A stretch of 64,000 nucleotides of DNA from NCBI GenBank assembly GCA_037179515.1, contig JAXCGZ010001910.1, forward strand, positions 45,001-109,000, read 5' to 3'. This DNA comes from Halocaridina rubra (Eukaryota > Arthropoda > Malacostraca > Decapoda > Atyidae). Of the stretch, positions 23,515 through 60,889 are shown piece after piece. Below the pieces are notes generated by a model that worked only from the letters and a program-made list of their open reading frames with translations, did no database searches and was not told where the DNA came from. The first letter of the stretch is position 1, and each line of letters opens with the position of its first letter. The translations under genes were made by a program, and so were the position numbers.

Positions 23515-24744
23515 GTACTTACCTAATTGTGTTTACGGGAAAGAGCCCAAAGCTCGTATCTTCCCGTCTCCTCATCGGTTCCATTTTATACTTAGTGATA
23601 CTTATCATACCTGTCCTTAAAACTATGGATTGAGATAGCATTAACTACCTCCTCGCTAAGCAAATTCCAATTATCAACTACTCTTACACTAAAAAACTAT
23701 TTCCTTACATCCTGCAAAGAAGTTTTCTTACGAAGCTTCAAACTATGACCTCTAGTTCTAGAGCCAGCCATATCAAAATATCGATCCCTATCCACTCTAT
23801 CATAACCATGAAGAAATTTAAAGACTGTCACCATATCCCCCTCAACCTTCTAGATTCGAGTGATGGTAAGTCTAATTCCCTCAGTCTCTCATCATAACTG
23901 AGATTGCGTATTTCTGGCACCAGTTTCGTGGCATGTCTTTGAACTTTTTCAAGCTTAGCTATGTACTTTTTCAAGTGTGGATTCCAAAAGGGGGCTGCAT
24001 ATTCGAGTTTTGGCCTCACATAGATTACATAAATATTTCTGAACATTTCCTTGTCCATGTGCCTAGAGGCTACCCTTACATTGATAAGAATGCATATGCT
24101 GCCCTTACTATGCCATTTATATGTATTTTTGGAGACAAATCTGCCAGTATGTTTACTCCTAGATCTCTCTCATTTTCTGTCTCTTGAGGTTGTACTCCAG
24201 CCACCGAGTAGTCAAGCTTGGGCCTTCTTGCACTTGTACCCATTCTCATTATCTTACATATTGAAGTATTGAATTTCATTAGCCACTTTTCTGACCACTC
24301 ATGCAGAGTATTTAGATCCTCCTGAAGTTCTCTACCATTGTTCTTGTTTTTTACTTTCTTCACAATCTTTGCATCATCTGCAAACATATTCATGAATTAA
24401 TTTACAGACTCTGGTAGGTCATTTACATATACAAGGAACAAAAGTGGCCCTAAAACTGAACCCTGTGGAACTCCACTACTAACTCTTCTACATTCAGACA
24501 CTGAGTGTCTTACTCTAACCCTCTGTTCCTTTCCTTCTAAGTAAGTTTTTATCCATTCCAAGACATTTCCACCTATTCTCGCCATTGCTTGCAGCTTCCT
24601 AATAAGTCTCCCATGTGGAACAGTGTCAAACGCTTTCTGGAAGTCTAGGAATATGCAATCTGCCCAGCCCTCTCTTTCCTGTAAGATTCGGCTTACCTCA
24701 TCATAAAATTCTAATAATTTGTTACTGTTGATCTACCTTCTCTG
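23515..24744 (-). mobile_element. Young 5'-truncated CR1 copy (antisense to the LTR element)
   Basis: The 3' tail unit (CTTACCTAATTGTGTTTACGG on the + strand) is at the left. The copy then reads back through the conserved C-terminus and RT motifs [20 protein letters not shown] and MNMFADDAKIVKKVKN. It is nearly identical to the copies at 33857 and 43034. It is 5'-truncated at the point equivalent to 35518. A few frameshifts disable it. Confidence 0.93.
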
Positions 24745-24936
24745 GTGTTAAATGTTCTCTCCTACTTATCAAGTCTAGATACTTTTGACCTTGGATTGAC
24801 AAAGATGAATGTCAATGGACATGCTTATGCCAGATTTGTCAAGCAACAAAGGTTATGAAGCACACTAAATCTCAGATCCTACCATTGGCAATCCTTTGTC
24901 AGCGATTTGAGGTGGTTCACATTGATATTGCCCAGG
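24745..24936 (+). pseudogene. pol remnant: H2C2 integrase zinc finger
   Basis: Between two CR1 insertions the LTR element continues with a degraded HHCC zinc-binding domain (WxxIDKDECQW, ICQATKVMKHTKSQI) and reaches the start of the integrase core (FEVVHIDIA, the first catalytic Asp). Confidence 0.75.
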
Positions 24937-27900
24937 TAAAGGAAAACATCAAAGAACTTAGATGTCCATATAAAGGAATATATTGAACAGTTTAGAAAAG
25001 AGTCTCAGGAGTTGAATACAGAACATTATGCCATGAACATTTTCTTTGCAGATGCACTAAAGGGGAATGTGGTGGTAAAAGAGGCTGTGTGGGTGGTGGC
25101 ACAGGAAAACATACAAATGGTTGACTATAATGGAACAGTAATAGAAAAAATGAAAGACGTTGTGATGGGAAGGGCTAATCCACAGATTAAACAGGCACTT
25201 AATAAAGAGAAGACAGTGGTAATCTCAGGCATAAGTGAATCCCAGGAGTCAACAAGGAAGGGAGGACTTGAAGAGATTAAAGCTCGGGTTTTAGACCTGA
25301 TAAGGAAGCTTGGAGTAGTATGTGGTCCAAAGGATATTGTAAACATTCACCAACTTGGTAAATAAACTAGGGAGGGAAAGCAAAGACCAACGAGAGAGGA
25401 CACATGTAGAGAAATATTGATGATAAAAAACCTAAAAGACCTCCAAGAATTCAAAACAGTGTTCATTAGACCATACAGAACACAGGAGGAGATGGCCAGA
25501 ATAATTTTTTTATTTACAAGAGGCTAGAAGGTTAAATGAGGAAAGAAATGAAAAAAAGAAGAAACATTTTTTTGTTTCAGATTCTTCCAGACAATGGGGA
25601 GATAAAGAAGATGATGATAGAATATCAGGGGATGGGGCCTCACTAAAATTGCTGCACAAATGCTGATGGAATAGCTGGTAAGGCAGTAGAATTGAAGTAT
25701 AGGATTCACAACAGTAAGGCAGATATAGTTGTGGTTACAGAGACTAAGTCAAGTGAGGACATAAACTGTGTCCATTTTTCCTAAGGGCTTCAGAATATTA
25801 AGGGTTGAAAGATCTGAGAGGACTGGTAGAAAGATAGCACTGCTCATAAGTGAGAGTTTTTACGTTGAACAAATTAATTTTGCTATAGAAAGTGAGTTCA
25901 AAGAATTTCTTGTTGCTCACACAAATACTGGGTCAGCGAGCATTATAATAACTATTGTATATAACCCACCAAGGAACCAACATAGGCTAGAAGTGTATGA
26001 GGAAGTCATATAAGTACTATTGAAGTTATAAACTCAGTTGTTAATATTGCATGGGAGAGAAAATGTAGGATTTTGATATTGGGAGATTTTAATCATAAAG
26101 AGATGGATTGGATAAATCTTGACCCACACAGTGGGAAAGACTCATTCGGGGTAAGATTCCTAGATTACGTACAAGGGAATTTTCTACACCAGCATGTACT
26201 GGGTGAGGATGAGCCATCATTGCCTGGTCTAGTATTCACAGATAATGTGTTGGATATTGAAAAAATTGAGTATGAACTACCAATTGGAAAGAGTGACCTC
26301 TGTGTTGTTGATGAAGTATATCACTGAAGATGTTCTATCTGAAGTAGATGCACTGAGGACACGAGAAGGAACTATCCAAAAGGAAATTACATCAAAGTTA
26401 GAGAGCTTTTTGCAGTTATTGACTGGAGGACCTTATTTTACAACAAATCTGTACAAGAAATGTACAATATCTTTTGTGAGGAATATAGGAAGATAGTAGA
26501 TTGTTACATACCTTCCACCAAAATAAGAGTTATTCACACCAGAGAGATATGGTTCAATAATGAGTGTAAAAAAGCTAAGGAGTGGAGAGACAAATGCTGG
26601 AAAAGGTATAGAAGAAAAAACATAAATGCCTGGCACCCTCATAACAGAGCAAGAAATGCTTACCTAAGTAAAGGAGGAGAGGCAGAGAGGGACTATGAAA
26701 TGGATATCACCAGGAAGGCTAAAGAAAATCCCAAACTTTTCCACAACTCTTATCAGAGGAAAGCTGAAGATCAAATATCAGGTTTAAAAACTAACGAGAG
26801 TGGATGGAAGCATCACTGAAACAGACAAAGAGAGCTGAGAAGAATTCAACAAGGAGTTTCAGTCAGCATTTACAGCAGAAAATACCCCAAACCCTAAGAT
26901 TGCAGGGATAGGAACTCATGGGCTGGTATTAGAGATCATTATCTTTTCACCCACAGAGGTATGCAAAGCGATGATGGAGCTAGATGTCCATAACGTTACA
27001 GGTACTGATGATATATTCCCATATGTAATTAAGAAATGTGCAAAATCAACATCAGCTGTACTATGTATCATATTTGAAAAGTCGCTGGAATCAGGGGAGA
27101 TTCCAAAATGCTGGAAACAAGAGAACGTGGTACTTATCTTCAAAAAAGGGGAGGGATACATCTCTAAAAAATAGGCCTGTTTCCTTGACCAGCATAGTTT
27201 GCAAAGCTATGGAGAAACTACTAAGAAAACACATCTCTCCTCACTTGGAATCCTTAAACTTTTTGTCAGTGAAACAACATGGCTTCAGAGAAGGTAGATC
27301 AACAGTAACAAACTTATTAGAATTTTATGATGAGGTAAGCCGAATCTTACAGGAAAGAGAGGGGTGGGCAGATGCATATTCCTAGACTTCCAGAAAGCAT
27401 TTAACACTGTCCCACATGGGAGACTTTTTAAGAAGCTGAAAGCAATGGCGAGAATAGGTGGAAATGTCTTGGAATGGATAAAAACCTACTCAGATGGAAG
27501 GGAACAGAGTGTTAGAGTAAGACACGCATAGTGGAGTTCCACAGGGTTCAGTTTTAGAGCCACTTTTATTTCTTGTATATAAATGACATATCATGGATAT
27601 GTTTGCAGTTGATGCAAAGATTGCGAAGAATGTAAGAGATGAGAACAATGGTAGAGAACTTTAGTCTGCATGAGTGGTCAGAAAAGTGGCTAATGAGTTT
27701 CAGTTCTTCAAAATGTATGGTAATGAGAATGGGTACAAGTGTAAGAAGGCCCAAGCTTGACTACTCAATGGCAGGAGGAGAACTTCAAGAGACAGACAAT
27801 GAGAGAGATCTAGGAGTAAACATACTGGCAGATTTGTCTCCATAAATGCAAATGATTGGCATAGTAAGGGCAGCATTTACTTTCTTAGCAAATGTAAGGG

Positions 27901-28473
27901 TAGCCTTCAGGCACATGGACAAGGAAATGATCAGAAATATTTGTGTAACCAATTTGAGGCCAAAGCTTTAATATGCAGCCCCTTTTTCGAATCCACACTT
28001 GAAAAAGCACGTAGTTAAGTTGGAAAAAGTTCAAATTCATGCCCCGAAACTAGTGTAAAAAATACGCAATCTTAGCTATGAGAAGAGGCTGAGGGAATTA
28101 GATTTACCATCACTCAAAGCTACAAAAATTTTGGGGGATATGGTGACGGTTTTTAAATTCCTTCATGGTTATGACAAAGTGGATAAGGATCGATAGTTTG
28201 ATAAGGCTGGCACTAAAACTAGAGGTCATTGTTTGAAGCTTAGTAAGAAAACTTCTTTGCAGGATGTAAGGAAGTACTTTTTAATGTTAGAGTAGTTGAT
28301 AATTGGAATTCGCTAAGCGAGGAGGTGGTTAATGCTAACTTAATCCATAGTTTGAAGAATAAGTTTGATAAGTATCACTAAGTAGAAAATGGAGCCGACC
28401 CGGAGAAGGGGGAGTTACAAGATTTGGGCTCTTTTCCGTGAGCACCATTAGGTAATAACACTTAAGTAATTAC
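24937..28473 (+). mobile_element. CR1 copy including ORF1 (3.5 kb), degraded
   Basis: The longest continuous CR1 copy here: ORF1 segment (25012-25365; KEAVWVVAQENIQMV, GISESQESTRKGG, VVCGPKDIVNIHQLGK), then endonuclease (25768-26330; ILGDFNHKEMDW, GLVFTDN), reverse transcriptase (26971-27500; [30 protein letters not shown]) and C-terminus to the tail AGGTAATAACACTTAAGTAATTAC. Many stops and shifts. It interrupts the integrase between its first and second catalytic residues. Confidence 0.92.
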
Positions 28474-28955
28474 CACTGTCGTCTTGTTTTCCTTCTCGTG
28501 GAGAATTCTAAACTTATCGATATCTGCTAACCTGTATTGACCGTTGAACCAAGTGAATTGAGGCTGTACCTTTCATGGAAGTTATGGCAAAAGCAATTGC
28601 CCATGCATTTCCCAGTGGATGGGTTTCCAGATATGATGTACTTCTTTATGTCATAACTGATAGAGGAGCCCAGCTTGAATCAGAATTGTTTCAAGAACTA
28701 TCCTCCTACATAGGAGTCCATCACCTGCAAACTTCAGTTTATCATCCTAAGGGTTTTGGAACGGTAGAACGATCCCATAGGACCTTGAAGACAGGTTTAA
28801 TAGCCAGACAGCAAAGTTGGCTCAATGCCCTGCCGGTTGTCCTCCTTGGTCTACATTGTATGCCAAAGTACTCAGGTTTTTCACCTTTCACCTTAGTGAC
28901 TGGAAAACTACCACTAAGTCCTAGTGATATATTTGTGAAACCTCATGTCTCATGA
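28474..28955 (+). pseudogene. pol remnant: integrase core
   Basis: Continues the integrase after the CR1 insertion. An open stretch of 126 codons at 28575-28955 reads ITDRGAQLESELFQELSSY (second catalytic Asp), VYHPKGFGTVERSHRTLKTG (catalytic Glu) and LLGLHCMPKYSGFSPFTLVT, typical of Ty3/gypsy integrase. The first Asp lies 3.6 kb upstream at about 24925 because of the insertion. Confidence 0.88.
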
Positions 28956-29512
28956 GTTTCTACAGTAGATTTTATAAACACCTTTGTTAAGTGCGTGAGA
29001 TAAATTGAATTTTACTCCTTTATCAGACTCTTCAACAATGCCAAGTGTTTAAAAAATCCCAGATGACTTAGTCAGTGTACCTAAAGTTTGAGTTTGTGTG
29101 GATCGTGTCAGAAAACCATTGGAGGCACCATATATAGGTCCTTTTCCAGAGATTGAAAGACATGATAAAAATTTTAAGATACAATTGCCTTCATGAGACA
29201 CCAATAATGTATCTATAAACCGTTTAAATCCTGCAAAATTAATCGAAGTCCTATGTGTAAACCCTCAAAGGTCTCCTCATATTGAATGAGTTCCTGAAAG
29301 TGAATCTCACCCTTCATCAACCTTGATCCTATATTATTGGGTTCAGTTGAAAATATGTCTGACACTTGTGTTCCTACACACAGTAGTAGCAATACTCCTT
29401 TAGAAATTATCAGAACCCCCAATTTTGCCTCTTAGACAACTGTAGCATCTCATTCTGGGAGAAAAGTGCCTTTTCCAGCTTGCCCAGTTTTTTTTCTTCT
29501 TATTTTTCCTGT
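28956..29512 (+). other. LTR element, pol 3' end and untranslated leader to 3' LTR
   Basis: Degraded pol C-terminus and non-coding DNA. No env-like frame and no clear polypurine tract directly before the 3' LTR; the tract there is pyrimidine-rich. Confidence 0.5.
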
Positions 29513-29940
29513 TGTAATGACATTATATATTTAAGTTTTGATCATGAATTTACTTGATTTTGGAAGATGGATATAAATTAGTATTGCTAAAACTCCTCAT
29601 TTATCCTTAATTTTCCATTACCTTTAATAGCCCTATTATTAATAAACAAACAATGAGAGTTGCGCTGCCTGAACTTCACACTCCTTTCTAGAGGGAATTT
29701 ACTCTTTTGCCTACAATGAAACAAGAGAAGCGCTCCTGTATCATCTGCTAGAGAAGCACTCTTGAATCATCTGCTATAGAGGACTCCAGTATCATCTGCT
29801 CTAGATAACACTTCAATCTTTTAAGCTCTAGAAAGGAATCACTAGTTGGATATTAATAAAACCCCAAAATAGAACTGTCAGATTCTCCTTATCCTTCTTG
29901 GGCTTAGATTCAACAAGAATAAGGCTATCAGGCCGTTAGA
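29513..29940 (+). repeat. 3' LTR
   Basis: Counterpart of the LTR at 20045. It is 26 bp longer and visibly diverged, ends GCCGTTAGA, and is followed by ATGG and then the second half of the interrupted CR1. Confidence 0.9.
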
Positions 29941-30470
29941 ATGGCAATAAACCTAAAGACCTTCAAGAATTCCGAAAAGTGTTTATTAGACCACATAGAG
30001 CACAGGAAGAAATGGAAAAATTCAAAAGCTTGTTCCAAGAGTTGAAAGGTTGAATGAGGAAATAAATGAAGTAAGTTAGAGAAAATTTTGTTTAAGGGTT
30101 CTTCCAGACAAAGGGTAATAAAAAAGATAATGGTAGGAGATCGGTGAATGCAACCTCATTAAGATTGCTGTACACAATTGCTGATGGGGAAGCTGGTAAG
30201 GCATTAGAAATAAAGGCTAGGATTCATAACAGTATGGCAGATATAGTAGCTGTTACAGAGATCTAGTTAATTGAGGACATAAACTGTGTCACAGTTTTTC
30301 CTAAGGGTTTCAGAATATTAAGAGTTAAAATATTTGAGAGGACTGGTGGAGGGATAGCATTGTTCATAAGTGAAATGTTTCAGTATGAAGAAATAAAATT
30401 TGCTATAGAATGTGAGTTCAAGGAATTTCTTGTTGCTTACACAAATACTGGGTCAGAAAACATCATAATC

Positions 30471-30833
30471 TATCTATGTATCTATTTACCTTGGCTGTTT
30501 CCCCCTTTAATTGGGGGGTAGCCGACATCAAGAAAGGAAAACAAATAGGGGGATTACTTTGCTCTATGGGCAATGACGAGGGAGCTAGCGACCGTTCAGA
30601 TGGCACTGCTGGAGTGCCACAGCCCATTCTCCCGGCTCTTCCACAACTTGTGTCGCTTCACAACTGCCAACTCCTCCTACTGCCCTTACCACAGGGCTAC
30701 CTCTGTAAGATGCAGCCCCGTGTTAACAGGAGATGCCCATCAGAGCTGCGTCACAATCGCTCGCCACTCATTCCTATTCCTAGCACGCTCGCTTGCTTCC
30801 CTCACATCCATCCTCCTATCATTCATAGATGTC
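30471..30833 (-). mobile_element. 3' end of an RTE-like LINE inserted in CR1
   Basis: GC-richer than its surroundings. CR1 sequence is colinear on both sides (ACATCATAAT before, CGTATATAACCC after). On the minus strand it ends with a GGGGGG hairpin region and an AAATAGATACATAGATAGAT tail, the short-tetranucleotide tail typical of RTE elements. Confidence 0.7.
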
Positions 30834-32228
30834 GTATATAACCCGACAAGAAGTCAACCAAGGCTAGAAGTTTATGAGGAAAGTCATATAGGTATCACCG
30901 AAGTCATAAACTCAGTTGTTAATATCGCATGGGAGAGGAAGTGTAGGATTTTGATTATGAGAGATTTAAATCATAGAGAGATACTCTGGACTAATATTGA
31001 CAAGCAAAGTGGGGAGGATTCATTTTGGGCAAGATTCCTAGATTATGCGCAAGGAAATTTCCTACACCAACATGTACTGGAATCAACGAGGGCCAGGGGT
31101 AGGGATGAGCCATCACTGCTTGATCTCGTATTTACAGATAATGAGTTGGATATAGAAAAAAATTCAGTATGAGCCACCAAATGGAAAAAAAGCGACCACT
31201 GTGTATTGTTGATGGAATATATCACTGAAGATGCTCTACCTCAAATTAGGGGCATGGAGAAGAATACAAGGAGGGAAAAAAAGCAATGATCTTTTTGCAG
31301 TTATTAACTTGTTGCATTGCATCCACCAAAATAGAAGTTATTCATTCCAGAGAGAAATGGTTCAATAATGAGTGTAAGAAAACTAAGCAGTGGAGAAACA
31401 AATGCTGGAATAGGCATAAAAAGAGAAAAATATGCATGCCTAACAGACTTACAAAAGATCAAGAAAAGATTACCTAAGTAAAAGAAGAGAGGCAGAAAGA
31501 GATAATGAAATGGATAATACCATAGAGGATAAACAAAATCCCAAACATTACCACAGTATTGACAGAGGAAACTAAAAGTCAAAGAGCAGGTTTTAAAGTT
31601 AAAGAGAGTTGAAGGAAGCATCACTGAGATGGATGAAGAGATCTGAGAAGAACTGATCAAGGAATTTCAGTCAGTATGTACAGCAGAAAATACTCCACCC
31701 CCTCAGATTGCAGAGATAGGAGCTCGTGGGCTGGTATTAGAGAACACCATCTTTTCAGCCACAGAGCTACACAAAGTGTTGATGGTGTAAGATGCCCATA
31801 AAGCTAAATATCCTAATGATGTATCCCCTTACGTACTTTAGAATTGTGCTAAATCAATATTGGTGTCGCTATGCATCATATTTGAAAAGTCACTGGAATC
31901 TGGGAAGATTCCAAGATGCTGGAAACAAGCAAATGTGGTACCTATCTTAAAAAACGGAAGGAGGAATACAGCTCTAAACTGGAGGCCTGTTTCCTTGACC
32001 AACATAGTTTGCAAAGCTACGGAGAAACTACTAAGAAAACACATCTCTCTTTTCTTGGAATCCTTCAACTTTTTGTCAGTGAGACAACATGGTTTCAGAG
32101 AAAGCAGATCAGCAGTAACAAACTAATTAGAATTTATGATGAGGAAAGAGATGGCTGAGCAGATTTCGTTTTCCTTGATTTTCAGAAGGCATTTGATATG
32201 GCCCCACTTTGGAAACTTAATAAGAAGC

Positions 32229-33384
32229 TCCTGGAAGAGGGACAGGAGATGCCATATTTGCCCTGAGACAAATGATGGAAAAGCATAGGGAGAAACAGAA
32301 AGGACTGCATATTGTCTTTATTGACCTGGAAAAGGCATATGATCGAGTACCACATCAAGAGGTGTGGAGGTGTATTAGAGAAAAGGGAGTCCCAGAGAAA
32401 TATGTACGAATCATCCAAGATATGTATGGGAGGGCAGAGGCAAATGTTAAGAGCAGTGTGGGCTTGACGGAAAGTCTCCCAGTAAATGTTGGTCTGCGTC
32501 AAGGGTCTGCTTTGAGTCCATATCTATTTGATCTGGTCTTGGATGTAGTAACCCAGGGTATTAGAGATCAGTCACCATGGTGTATGCTCTTTGCAGATGA
32601 CATTGTACTGTGTAGCAACAGACGAGAGGTAGTGGAGGAGAAGCTTGAGGAGTGGAGAAGAGTGATGGAGGATAGAGAACTGAAAATCAGCTGGAAGAAG
32701 ACAGAGTACTTGAAGTTGAGAGATGATGAGGATGGGGAGGTCAATTTGCAGGGGAAGGTGTTGAAAAGAGTTGAAAAGTTCAAGTATTTGGGATCAACAG
32801 TAGCAGAGAATGGTGATCTAGAGTCAGAAATAACCCACAGAATACAAGCGGGATGGAAGAACTGGAAGAAAGTGTCTGGGGTGCTGTGCGACAGGAGAAT
32901 AGAGATTAAGTTGAGGGGTAAAGTGCATAAGACAGTTGTGAGACCTGCGATGATGTATGGAGCAGAGACATGGGCAATAAAGAAGACACAAGAGAAAAAA
33001 CTGGATGTGGCAGAGATGAGGATGTTGAGATGGATGTGTGGGGTGAAAAGAAGCGATAAGATCAGAAACGAGGTAATTAAAGGTACCTCAAAAGTTAGAG
33101 GAATATCAGATAAGATACAAGAAAGTAGACTGAGATGGTATGGTCATGTCGTTAGGAGGGATGAACAGTATGTTGGGAGGAGGGTGATGGAAATGGATAT
33201 ACAGGGTAGGAGAAGGAGAGGGAGACCAAAGCATAGGTGGAAGGATTGCATAAATGATGACCTGAGGTCTAAAGGTTTGTTGGGTGATGAGGTATGGAAC
33301 AGAAACAAATGGAGAAAACTGGCCAGAAACATCAACCCCACATATAAGTGGGAAAAGATGTAGACGAAGAAGAAGAAGAGGAAG
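32229..33384 (+). mobile_element. 5'-truncated RTE-like LINE
   Basis: Inserted into CR1: the left flank matches CR1 up to AATAAGAAGCT and the right flank resumes at GTCTTGGAATGG. About 30 bp of CR1 present in other copies is missing, so a small target deletion accompanied insertion. The 3' end is a (GAA)n-like tail (GACGAAGAAGAAGAAGAGG). Confidence 0.85.
32272..33363 (+). CDS. RTE-like LINE ORF2, C-terminal reverse transcriptase portion
   Basis: An uninterrupted frame of 363 codons. Early residues IVFIDLEKAYDRVPHQEVW hold RT motif A (first catalytic Asp); LRQGSALSPYLFDLVLDVV is motif B; WCMLFADDIVLCSNR is motif C (FADD); then YLGSTVAENGDLESE and the thumb/C-terminal region WYGHVVRRDEQYVG, RRRRGRPKHRWKDCIND typical of the RTE clade in arthropods. 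The endonuclease and fingers of RT are missing through 5' truncation, so it cannot retrotranspose alone. The absence of stops suggests recent insertion. The true initiation codon of the parent ORF lies upstream of the truncation. Confidence 0.88.
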   Translation: MMEKHREKQKGLHIVFIDLEKAYDRVPHQEVWRCIREKGVPEKYVRIIQDMYGRAEANVKSSVGLTESLPVNVGLRQGSALSPYLFDLVLDVVTQGIRDQSPWCMLFADDIVLCSNRREVVEEKLEEWRRVMEDRELKISWKKTEYLKLRDDEDGEVNLQGKVLKRVEKFKYLGSTVAENGDLESEITHRIQAGWKNWKKVSGVLCDRRIEIKLRGKVHKTVVRPAMMYGAETWAIKKTQEKKLDVAEMRMLRWMCGVKRSDKIRNEVIKGTSKVRGISDKIQESRLRWYGHVVRRDEQYVGRRVMEMDIQGRRRRGRPKHRWKDCINDDLRSKGLLGDEVWNRNKWRKLARNINPTYKWEKM

Positions 33385-33527
33385 TCTTGGAATGGATAAA
33401 ACTTACTTAGAATGAAGGGAACAGACTATAAGAGTAATACACTCAGGGTCTGAAAGGAGAAGGGTTAGGGCCATTTTTGTTCCTTGTATATGTAAATGAC
33501 CTATCAGAGTCTGTAAAGTCATTCATG

Positions 33528-33856
33528 TGACAGTCTTTAAATTCCTTCATGGTTATGATAGAGTGGATAGGGATCGATATTTTGATATGGCAGGCTCTAG
33601 AACTAGAGGTCATATTTTGAAGCTTCGTAAGAAAACTTCTTTGCAGGATGTAAGGAAATAGTTTTTCATTGTAAGAGTAGTTGATAATTGGAATTTGCTA
33701 AGCGAGGAGGTAGTTAATGCTATCTCAATCCATGGATTTAAGGACAGGTATGATAAGTATCACTAAGTATAAAATGGAACCAATCAGGAGACGGAAGATA
33801 CGAGCTTTGGGCTCTTTCCCGTAAACACAATTAGGTAAGTACAATTTGGTAAGTAC
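33528..33856 (+). mobile_element. Short young CR1 3' end (5'-truncated copy)
   Basis: Almost identical to 36432-36746 of the next copy, including GGATGTAAGGAAATAG, and ending in two 14-bp tail units (AATTAGGTAAGTAC, AATTTGGTAAGTAC). It could be read as an internal deletion of the older CR1, but its subfamily-specific bases differ from that copy, so a separate insertion is more likely. Confidence 0.65.
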
Positions 33857-37077
<3,221 letters not shown>

Positions 37078-37334
37078 TTCTTAAAACATCTTATGGAAGG
37101 AGTGATGATGGGGAATGTATGGTGTGCTCTCATTGGCATTAGTGTGATAAGACATAATATTGATTAAAAATAAAATAACACAAGAATTACATATCAGATT
37201 TAAAAGAGTGATAGTACTTCCTATGAATAAAGAAATCCACGTTTCATGTGTAATTCTTAGTTTCCGTTATTATGGGTACAAAAAGATATTGTGGCTGTGG
37301 AATTACCGCTGGATGCCTTTCCTAAATCCCCAAA

Positions 37335-37395
37335 GTGCGCTCGACCACGGGTCTGTCGACTCCTGAGCCGAGTATTTTCACCACTCAGCTACCAT
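37335..37395 (-). mobile_element. tRNA-like SINE head or tRNA pseudogene
   Basis: Minus strand reads GGTAGCTGAGTGGTGAAAAT (A-box TAGCTGAGTGG) and CCCGTGGTCGAGCGCAC (B-box-like), followed by GGGATTTAGGAAAGGCATCC. It does not fold into a complete tRNA as far as can be judged, so a SINE is more likely. Confidence 0.4.
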
Positions 37396-37491
37396 AGTCC
37401 TCAATAATACTTTCTACATATTCCTCGTCTATCTTATGAGACAATACAAACGATAAAAGGGAATGAACCAGGCAAGAGCCTTTCTACAGGA

Positions 37492-37497
37492 TTTATT
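37492..37497 (-). terminator. Candidate poly(A) signal of the SLC22-like gene
   Basis: TTTATT on the + strand (AATAAA on the minus strand), 199 bp beyond the transporter stop codon. Confidence 0.45.
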
Positions 37498-37695
37498 TTT
37501 GCAATAAAATAAAAATTCAAAGACTATGAAGAAATAGAAGTTTCACTAATTGGTATATTAATATACACACCTCCCTATATTTATTCTAATATGTTGAGAG
37601 TGACTCTAAAAATGACAAACAACTTATACTTTACAGATACAAGCACATATTCACATAAAATAGTAGATCTACCATACTAATATATTGGAATAAAT

Positions 37696-59584
<21,889 letters not shown>

Positions 59585-59658
59585 CAGCAACTTTATGAAT
59601 GGTCTGCAAAAATTGTAAATGTGGATTTAGTCTTGGAAACAACAACAACAATAATAAT

Positions 59659-60885
<1,227 letters not shown>

Positions 60886-60889
60886 AAGT

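Larger units (their letters stand above)
29941..33527 (+). mobile_element. 3' half of the split CR1 copy, itself twice interrupted
   Basis: Continues the ORF1 end (GACCTTCAAGAATTCCG), then endonuclease (TVFPKGFRILRVK-like; VINSVVNIAWERKCRILIM; LLDLVFTDNELDIEK) and reverse transcriptase (CWKQANVVPILKNGRRN, NWRPVSLTNIVCKATEKLLR). It is interrupted at 30471-30833 by an antisense RTE tail and at 32229-33384 by an RTE copy. The last piece (33385-33527) ends at a junction with a younger CR1 3' end. Many disabling mutations. Confidence 0.85.

Noticed and set aside
30476..30841. 121-codon plus-strand frame, proline/leucine rich
   Set aside because: Lies on the antisense strand of an inserted RTE 3' end and runs across the insertion boundary.
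33528..33856. Internal deletion of the older CR1 copy
   Set aside because: The segment carries the young-subfamily AAATAG and near-identity to the next copy, so a separate short insertion fits better; not excluded.
37335..37395. Functional tRNA gene
   Set aside because: The B box is imperfect and no full acceptor stem pairing could be confirmed by eye; kept only as a SINE/tRNA-like remnant.
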